From assembly GCA_016199125.1 (NCBI GenBank), contig JACQHH010000181.1:1-41404 (forward strand): 41,404 bases of DNA. The letters run 5' to 3'. Shown in pieces: positions 36,113 to 41,404 of the stretch. Below the pieces are notes generated by a model. It made no database searches and was not told the origin of the DNA. It was given only the letters and a program-made list of their open reading frames with translations. This DNA is from Candidatus Lambdaproteobacteria bacterium. GTDB lineage: Bacteria; SAR324; JACQKK01. The translations under genes and the position numbers were made by a program. The first letter of the stretch is position 1; each line of letters begins with the position of its first letter.

Positions 36113-37714
36113 TTGCAGACGCCCCACACCTATTTCCCCACACGCCCGCCGGCCGCACGGCTGGTGGAGCGGATTTTCAATCCGCTGGACACGCTGTGCA
36201 ACCGTCTCTACGGCTCGCGCTACAATCCGCTCTACCAGAGCGGCACCATCGCCGTGCTGAGCCTGCTGGTGCTGCTGGTGACGGGGCTCTACCTGCTGTG
36301 GTTCTACAAGATCGGAGCCCCCTACGAGTCCGTGACCAACATCGAAGCGCAGTGGTGGGGCGGCCGTTTGATCCGCGCGGTGCACGTGTATGCCGGTGAC
36401 GTCATGATGGTCGCCGTGGCGGTGCACGCGCTGCGCATGGCCCTGCGCGGGCGCACCTGGGGACCGCGGGTGCTGGCCTGGATCAGCGGCGTGGTGCTGG
36501 TGTCCATCGTCATGATGAGCAGCATCACGGGCATGGTGCTGGTGTGGGATGTGCAGGGCCAGTTGCTGGCCATCGAGGGCGCGCGCATGGCGGACACGCT
36601 GCCCATCTTCTCCGAGCCCATCCAGCGCACGTTCATCAGCAGCCAGGGGGTGCCGGCCTCGTTCTTCTTCCTCAACCTGATCCTGCACATGGTGTTTCCC
36701 TTCGCCATCCTGATCGGGCTGTGGGTGCACACGCTGCGCGTGTCGCGGCCGGCGCTGCTGCCGCCGCGCAAGCTGTCGGCGTGGCTGCTGGTGGCCCTGT
36801 TGGGGGTGTCGCTGGCCTATCCGGCGGGCATGCTGCCGCCTGCGGACTACCTGACCATCCTGGGCCGGGTGCCCGTGGACTGGATCAACACGTTCTGGCT
36901 GCTCGTCTCGCGCAACGTGCCGCCGCCGGTGACGCTGCTCAGCGGGCTGGCGCTGTTCCTGTTCCTGGTGAGCGTGCCCTGGTGGTGGAAGCCGCGCCTG
37001 GCGGCGCACCCGGAGCCCGCGCGGGCCAACCCCAACCTGTGTACGGGCTGCACCCAGTGCTACAAGGACTGCCCCTACGGGGCCATCAGCATGGTGCCGG
37101 CGCCGCCCAGCAACCATGCCACGGACATCGTGGCGCTGATCAATCCGGCGCTGTGCGTGAGCTGCGGCATCTGCGCCGGGTCCTGCGGCCCCATGGTCGT
37201 GGGTCCGCCGGGGCGCGTGGGGCGCGACCACCTGCTGGCGGCCCAGCGCCTGATGACCGCCGCGGCCCCCGGCGCCGAGGACATCGTGCTCATGGCCTGC
37301 GAGCAGGGGCTGGGGCTGGAGCCGGTGCTGGCCGGGCTGCCGCACGTGACCGTGCACCGCCTGCACTGCGCCGCCGCCGTGCACACCTCGGCCATGGAAT
37401 ACCTGCTGCGGCGCGGCTGCGGCGGGGTGTACGTGCTGGCCTGTCCGGAGCGCGACTGCGCCTATCGCGAAGGCCCCAGGTGGCTCCGTGAGCGGCTCTA
37501 CGAGGACCGCGAGGCCGAGCTGCAGCCGCGCGTGGACAAGCGCCGCGTGAAGATGGGCGGTTTCGGCCCGGCCGACCTGCCCCAGGCCCTGGCCGACATC
37601 GGCGCGTTCCAGGCGGACATCGCCGCCCTGGCCCACGAGGCCCGTGACGAAGGGGACGTGCAGCTCGAACCCGATTGCGAGCCCATGCCGCTGGCGGAGG
37701 TGGCCCATGGTTAG
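36113..37714 (+). CDS. Cytochrome b / bis-[4Fe-4S] ferredoxin / MvhD-like fusion protein
   Basis: A 533-residue fusion, started by a TTG with GGAG seven bases upstream. Residues 1-290 form a cytochrome b with about six helices. His91/His105 and His192/His206, both 14 apart, match the two haem-ligand pairs of bc1 cytochrome b. Next are two cluster motifs: Cys310, 313, 316, 320 and Cys348, 351, 354, 358. The last part (390-465) resembles MvhD/FrhD, the [2Fe-2S] subunit of hydrogenase-heterodisulfide reductase, with Cys396, 419, 444 and 449. It would pass electrons between quinone and a soluble donor or acceptor. It overlaps the next gene by 8 bp. Confidence 0.88.
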   Translation: MQTPHTYFPTRPPAARLVERIFNPLDTLCNRLYGSRYNPLYQSGTIAVLSLLVLLVTGLYLLWFYKIGAPYESVTNIEAQWWGGRLIRAVHVYAGDVMMVAVAVHALRMALRGRTWGPRVLAWISGVVLVSIVMMSSITGMVLVWDVQGQLLAIEGARMADTLPIFSEPIQRTFISSQGVPASFFFLNLILHMVFPFAILIGLWVHTLRVSRPALLPPRKLSAWLLVALLGVSLAYPAGMLPPADYLTILGRVPVDWINTFWLLVSRNVPPPVTLLSGLALFLFLVSVPWWWKPRLAAHPEPARANPNLCTGCTQCYKDCPYGAISMVPAPPSNHATDIVALINPALCVSCGICAGSCGPMVVGPPGRVGRDHLLAAQRLMTAAAPGAEDIVLMACEQGLGLEPVLAGLPHVTVHRLHCAAAVHTSAMEYLLRRGCGGVYVLACPERDCAYREGPRWLRERLYEDREAELQPRVDKRRVKMGGFGPADLPQALADIGAFQADIAALAHEARDEGDVQLEPDCEPMPLAEVAHG

Positions 37715-38339
37715 GCGCGCGGGACTGTGGGTGCTGCGCTTCGCGGTGCCCGTGCTGGCGCTGCTGGCGCTGGTCTGGGTGGCGCGGCTGCCCATGGGCA
37801 GCGATCCGCGGGATGGCCTGCTGCGCCTGGCCTGGCGCACCGTGGGCGCGCGCATCAAGGTGTGCCGCGACTACACGCCCGCAGAGCTGCAACGCGTTCC
37901 CGCGCACATGCGCGCCCAGCGCATCTGCGCGCAATCGCTGCTGCCCTATCGCGTGCGCGCCAGCGTGGACGGCGTGCCCGTGGTGGATCAGCTCGTGCAA
38001 CCGGCCGGCGTGCGCGGCGACAGGCCGCTGTTCGTGCATCGCGACCTGACCCTGGCGCCGGGCACCCATCGGCTGGCGTTGCACTGGGACCCGGAGCCGG
38101 CCGAGGGCATCGAGGACGCCGCCTTGCGCGACGCCACCCGCGACGCCACCGCCGACGCGTCCCGCTACGCCCTGGAGCGCGAGGTGCGCATCGCCGCGGG
38201 GCGCATCGTCATGATCGAGCTGGACGAAGCGGCGCGCGGATTCCGCGTGATCGGCGAGGGCCAGACCGCCTCCCGCGGCAACCAGGCTCTGTCCGGGAAA
38301 GACGAATCGTCGATTCTTCGGGCCCTGGTGTCATTCTGA
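37707..38339 (+). CDS. Unknown membrane-anchored protein with element-derived C terminus
   Basis: A 210-residue protein with one N-terminal helix (about 8-26) and a periplasmic remainder. I do not recognise it. It has Cys53 and a second Cys about 20 residues later, then a beta-rich region (HRDLTLAPGTHRLALHWDPEP). Translational coupling to the cytochrome b fusion suggests it assists that protein. The codon at 38283 is CAG where the flanking tetranucleotide of the repeat family predicts TAG. The last 18 residues (Gln193-Phe210) are therefore read from repeat copy D1, and the ancestral protein probably ended at residue 192. Confidence 0.75.
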   Translation: MVRRAGLWVLRFAVPVLALLALVWVARLPMGSDPRDGLLRLAWRTVGARIKVCRDYTPAELQRVPAHMRAQRICAQSLLPYRVRASVDGVPVVDQLVQPAGVRGDRPLFVHRDLTLAPGTHRLALHWDPEPAEGIEDAALRDATRDATADASRYALEREVRIAAGRIVMIELDEAARGFRVIGEGQTASRGNQALSGKDESSILRALVSF

Positions 38340-38460
38340 GGCCCGCCCCGCGGGCCGAAGCATCTGTCGATCGCAGGCACATTGGATTCCCCGCTGTGCC
38401 CGGAATGACATCCCTTCGCCGGCGTTCGGAACTTCCCCCGCATTCCCAGACACAGCCGGG
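38282..38460. repeat. IS5-like miniature element, decayed copy D1
   Basis: The core spans about 38286-38456. Left end GCTCTGTCCGGGAAA and right end (other strand) GCTGTGTCTGGGAAT match the terminal repeats of copies A-C. The flanks have decayed to CCAG and CGGG. The interior TGTCATTCTGAGG...CCGGAATGACA is the same hairpin type as copy C. Its first 54 bases are translated as the C terminus of the preceding gene. Confidence 0.65.
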
Positions 38461-38515
38461 CCCCCCAGGGGGAGCCGGGCAGCCTTGCCCGGCGTGGGCT
38501 GCATCCTGACCCCCC

Positions 38516-38684
38516 CAAGGTTCTATCCGGGAATGGTTGCCGTACCCTTCGAGACGCCGCGCCTGGCGCGGCTCCTCGGGGATACGGCTTTGAAATCACG
38601 AGTGAAACTGAACACCGCGTGGCTGAGGAGAGCCCGCAGGGCGCGTCTCGAAGCCCGCATTTCACATTCTCGGACAGAGCTTAG
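38516..38684. repeat. IS5-like miniature element, copy D2
   Basis: A 161-bp core (38520-38680) nearly identical to copy B. Ends are GTTCTATCCGGGAAT and, from the other strand, GCTCTGTCCGAGAAT. The right flank is TTAG, whose complement CTAA provides the TAA stop of the SCO gene. The left flank CAAG is degenerate. Copies D1 and D2 lie side by side between two convergent genes. Confidence 0.75.
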
Positions 38685-39607
38685 CTGCCGGCGCCGTCCG
38701 CGCGGCGCACCGCCTCCACGATCCAGGAGACTGGCGGATTGTTGAGCGCGTAGACGATCCGCAGGTCGCGGTCCAGCACGAAGACCAGCGGCACGTGGTC
38801 GATGACGCCCGTCCGCTCGTCTCGCCGACGCGCCACGCCGAACTGGTCCAGCACGCGGTTCACCCGCTCCACGTCTCCCGAAAGCATGAGCGTGCGCTCC
38901 GGCAGCTCCCAGTTCCGGCGCAGACCTTCCAACGCCGAGGGCGTGTCGCGCCAGGGATCCATGGTGATCACCACCAGCGCCGGGTTGACCGTGGCGGCCA
39001 GCTCCTTGGCACTGCGCGCCACCGTGCGCAGCACCAGCGGGCACACCGTTTCGCAGTGCCCGAAGCCGAAGGAGACGATCGCCGGGCGCCCGCGCAGGTG
39101 CGCCAGGGACAGCTTGGCCCCGTGCTGATCCACCAGCACAAAGTCCGGGGCCGGACGCTCCAACCGGGGATATCCCGCCGGCAGGGGCGCGATGGACTGG
39201 TTCACCTGCGGACCGCCGGCGCCCAACAGTCCCTGCCCCAGGCGCATGGCCACCCAGCCCGTTTCCAGCACCAGGGCCAGGGCCACCAGCCACATCAGCC
39301 CCATGCCCAGCGGCCGGCGGCCCAGTGCCCGCAGCCCGGCCAGCAGCTCCTGGGTCCAGCCCAGCCACAGCAGCGCCAGCATGCCCAGCGGGCCGGCGAT
39401 CAGCGCGCCCCATCCGTATGGCGCGGGCAGGCCATTGGCCTGGGTGCCGAAGCACACGCTCTGCAGCCGGGCCAGCCACACCGGCGCGGTACCTCCCTGC
39501 GGGGCGAAGGCCAGCCCCCACCAGCTCATGGTCGCGGCCAGCCACAACAGCAGCATCAGCAGCGACAGGTTCGCCCCTGGTGAACTTTTGGCCAAACTAG
39601 CGTTCAA
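38681..39607 (-). CDS. SCO1/SenC family copper protein with N-terminal membrane domain
   Basis: A 308-residue protein. About 125 N-terminal residues carry three transmembrane helices (near 13-35, 65-85, 102-122), much more than the single anchor of ordinary SCO proteins. The thioredoxin-like SCO domain follows: PDFVLVDQHGAKLSLAHLRGRPAIVSFGFGHCETVCP has the copper cysteines Cys185 and Cys189, and His271 in GVIDHVP completes the site. It would deliver copper to the CuA centre of the subunit II encoded nearby. It is divergent from the oxidase genes, with a shared operator between them. Its stop codon lies in the flank of copy D2. Confidence 0.92.
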   Translation of the reverse strand: MNASLAKSSPGANLSLLMLLLWLAATMSWWGLAFAPQGGTAPVWLARLQSVCFGTQANGLPAPYGWGALIAGPLGMLALLWLGWTQELLAGLRALGRRPLGMGLMWLVALALVLETGWVAMRLGQGLLGAGGPQVNQSIAPLPAGYPRLERPAPDFVLVDQHGAKLSLAHLRGRPAIVSFGFGHCETVCPLVLRTVARSAKELAATVNPALVVITMDPWRDTPSALEGLRRNWELPERTLMLSGDVERVNRVLDQFGVARRRDERTGVIDHVPLVFVLDRDLRIVYALNNPPVSWIVEAVRRADGAGS

Positions 39608-39702
39608 TTCTTACTCGCGGTATGGATGAGCAGCCGAGGCGGCGTGAGGGCGCGGTGGCGACAACGGGTCGCACGGCCACGGTTCCATCGTTCCACATCT
39701 GC

Positions 39703-39772
39703 ATTACGAATGGTGCGCGCCCAGGGGTACATGACAATTGTCATGGCGCCCCCCCTGGCCGCACCGCATGAT
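39703..39772. promoter_or_regulatory. Divergent Crp/Fnr-type operator between SCO and oxidase genes
   Basis: ATGACAATTGTCAT (39731-39744) is a perfect palindrome. On the plus strand CATGAT (39767-39772) and on the minus strand CGTAAT (39708-39703) both end 34.5 bases from its centre, so one site could activate both directions. The spacing equals that of the two other boxes in this cluster. Confidence 0.65.
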
Positions 39773-39843
39773 GCACCTGACCGCTGTGCCGCGCCAGGCG
39801 GCAGGTGTTCGACAATGTCAACCCGCGAATCAAAGGGATAGCC

Positions 39844-40008
39844 ATGAGCGCAAGCCCTGACTCCAGAAACGAGCGAGTGCCGTTCATGCAGCAACTGTTC
39901 GACAGCCCGTTCCTGCTGCTCATTGCCGGGCTGGTGGTGATGTTCATCTTCTTTACGGGCTGGGGATTGGTGGAAATCTTCTCCCTGCCGCCCGCCACAT
40001 TGCCCTGA
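39844..40008 (+). CDS. Small membrane subunit, ba3 oxidase subunit IIa-like
   Basis: A 54-residue peptide with a single transmembrane helix (about 22-46). AGGGA lies six bases before the ATG. Position and size match the subunit IIa of B-family haem-copper enzymes, which replaces the missing first helix of subunit II. The subunit II gene follows after 20 bp. Confidence 0.75.
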   Translation: MSASPDSRNERVPFMQQLFDSPFLLLIAGLVVMFIFFTGWGLVEIFSLPPATLP

Positions 40009-40028
40009 CCGTAAACTAGGAGGCACCA

Positions 40029-40568
40029 ATGCCGATGCATTCGGGTATCGTCTCACCCCAGGGCGTCTGGTGGAAGCCCGTGGGCAAGCAGGAAAAAATC
40101 TGGGTCACCGTGGCCTTCATCTGGTGCATGGTGCTCTTTGCCATGATGCCCTTCTGGCACTTCAAGGGCGGCCAGAACCCCTCCGGCACCCGCAGCCGCG
40201 TGGAGCCGGCAGCCTATTTCGAGCGCGTCAACCGCTTCGTCGAAGACTACAAGGTCGGCGAGGAGAATGGCGTGCCCATCGTGGAACCGCCGCCGGGCAG
40301 CGAGGTGTACCTGTTGGCGCGCATGTGGCAATGGTATCCCATCCTCAAGCTCAAGCAGGGAGCCACCTACACGTTGCACCTCTCGTCGCTGGACCTGAAC
40401 CACGGCTTCAGCCTGTACCCGGTCAACATCAACTTCCAGGTCATCCCGGGCTACGACTATGGGCTGCAGATGACACCCAACCGTTCAGGTGATTTTCGCA
40501 TCGTCTGCAACGAATTCTGTGGGATTGGCCACCACTTGATGGTGGGCAAAGTCCTCGTCGAACCGTAG
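40029..40568 (+). CDS. Haem-copper enzyme subunit II with CuA site (ba3/NorY-type)
   Basis: A 179-residue membrane-anchored cupredoxin with one N-terminal helix (24-43). All CuA ligands are present: His125, Cys160, Glu162 (backbone), Cys164, His168 and Met171 in CNEFCGIGHHLM. It would accept electrons from cytochrome c or cupredoxin and pass them to subunit I. An AGGAGG-like site precedes the ATG. The short single-helix form is usual for B-family enzymes and also for the sNOR subunit NorY. Confidence 0.92.
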   Translation: MPMHSGIVSPQGVWWKPVGKQEKIWVTVAFIWCMVLFAMMPFWHFKGGQNPSGTRSRVEPAAYFERVNRFVEDYKVGEENGVPIVEPPPGSEVYLLARMWQWYPILKLKQGATYTLHLSSLDLNHGFSLYPVNINFQVIPGYDYGLQMTPNRSGDFRIVCNEFCGIGHHLMVGKVLVEP

Positions 40569-40613
40569 TCAACCCTTGCTCCGCAACGGAGCCCCCATTT
40601 CAGGAGGCATTCG

Positions 40614-41404
40614 ATGAGCGTTGCCCAAAGCGCAGCCGCACCAGGCCTGTTCCGCACATGCCCGGTGACGACGCTCAAGATTCACCGCAGCGCCGAAACG
40701 CTGATCAAGGTCAATGCGGTGGTGGCAGTGGTCGCGTTTCTGATCGGCGTCTCTGCCGCCATTCTGCTCGTTTTGACCCGCTGGCAGGTCGTGCACCTGC
40801 TGCCGGCCGACTGGTATTACCGCATCTTGACGGCCCACGGCCTCAACATGCTGATTTTCTTCATCCTGTTCTTCGAGATGGCGGTGCTCTACTTTGCCGG
40901 GCCCGTCCTGCTCAACAGCCGTCTGCCCGCGCCCTGGGCCGGCTGGCTGGCCTTCGGGCTGATGGTGGTGGGGGCCGCGATGGTGGAGGTGATGGTCTTC
41001 ACCGGGCGCGCCGACGTGCTGTTCACCTCATACGTGCCGTTGAAGGCCCATCCCAACTACTACCTGGGGATCATCCTCTTCGCCGTGGGCGCGCTGATCG
41101 TCACGATCCTGTTCCTGGCCACGCTGGTCGTGGCCAAGCGCGAGAAAACCTACACGGGCTCCATGCCGCTGGTGACCTTCGGCGCTCTCACGGCCGATAT
41201 CATCGCGATCGTCACGCTGCTGCACGGCGCGGCCATCTACATCCCCACCTGGCTGTGGTCCATGGGGCTGATGAACGTGGACCCGGAGGTCTACCGCATG
41301 GTGTGGTGGGCCCTGGGTCACGCCTCGCAGCAGATCAACGTGGCCGCCATGGTCTCCATCTGGTACCTCATGGCCGGGTTCACGGTGGGCGGCGTGGTGC
41401 TCAA
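40614..41404 (+). CDS. B-family haem-copper subunit I, NO-reductase-like (partial, cut by window end)
   Basis: 263 codons are present; the rest lies outside. AGGAGG lies six bases before the ATG. LTAHGLNM gives the first haem ligand His75. LFTSYVPLKAHPNYYLG is the B-family signature seen in ba3 oxidases. Helix VI reads WWALGHASQQINVAAM: His236, the CuB ligand, is kept, but residue 240 is Gln where oxygen reductases have the cross-linked Tyr. Loss of that Tyr is a hallmark of NO-reducing members such as sNOR (NorS). The later metal-site histidines are not visible, so oxygen reduction by a variant site is not excluded. Confidence 0.85.
   Translation, partial: MSVAQSAAAPGLFRTCPVTTLKIHRSAETLIKVNAVVAVVAFLIGVSAAILLVLTRWQVVHLLPADWYYRILTAHGLNMLIFFILFFEMAVLYFAGPVLLNSRLPAPWAGWLAFGLMVVGAAMVEVMVFTGRADVLFTSYVPLKAHPNYYLGIILFAVGALIVTILFLATLVVAKREKTYTGSMPLVTFGALTADIIAIVTLLHGAAIYIPTWLWSMGLMNVDPEVYRMVWWALGHASQQINVAAMVSIWYLMAGFTVGGVVL

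Noticed and set aside
21457-38684. The IS5-like repeats as full insertion sequences
   Set aside because: They are 148-171 bp and contain no transposase frame; only the ends resemble an insertion sequence.

Overview
The window is high-GC DNA, mostly 65-70% G+C, with densely packed operons. It is probably a chromosome piece from a betaproteobacterium, Burkholderiales-like. This rests on the style of the paired branched-chain-type ABC operons, acyl-CoA genes, GTG/TTG starts with good ribosome binding sites, IS5-type miniature elements and a SenC/CuA/haem-copper cluster; no rRNA or marker gene is present, so the placement is inference.

Layout. (1) 228-6972, minus strand: a livG-H-M-K-F operon for a branched-chain amino acid/acid-type substrate, ending in an acyl-CoA-ligase-like gene whose catalytic residues are eroded. 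(2) 7328-15754, minus strand: a flavin-dependent luciferase-like oxidoreductase, an unknown protein, a PilZ protein and a five-gene peptide/nickel-type ABC transporter. (3) 16060-21460: an MFS transporter, an MmpS-like lipoprotein, and two glycosyltransferases reading away from a tRNA-Val(GAC); the second has an AT-rich 5' half. (4) 22023-33822: a second liv operon (livG-ligase-livH-M-K-F) with an intact acyl-CoA ligase, followed by a thiolase, a CaiB-type CoA-transferase and an SDR, with a convergent acyl-CoA dehydrogenase. Together these read as uptake, CoA activation and beta-oxidation-like degradation of an organic acid. (5) 34065-41404: a respiratory cluster with a DUF2249 protein, a DoxX-like membrane protein, a Crp/Fnr regulator, a cytochrome b/ferredoxin/MvhD-like fusion, an unknown membrane-anchored protein, a SenC/SCO copper protein with its own membrane domain, a subunit-IIa-like peptide, a CuA subunit II and the start of a B-family haem-copper subunit I.

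The respiratory cluster is the most interesting part. Subunit I carries the usual helix-VI histidine but no tyrosine four residues later, as expected for an NO reductase (compare NorSY-SenC of ammonia oxidisers) rather than an oxygen reductase. Three palindromes of the form ATGAY-N4-GTCAT precede the DUF2249, cytochrome b fusion and oxidase genes. Each lies the same distance from a -10-like hexamer, as at class II Crp/Fnr promoters, so the embedded regulator probably controls a small NO- or oxygen-responsive regulon.

The window also carries a family of short non-coding elements with IS5-like ends and YTAG target duplications. They sit exactly on stop codons: they share TAG/TAA with the host gene, separate a tail-to-tail overlapping gene pair, and in one case have become coding sequence after a stop codon was lost.
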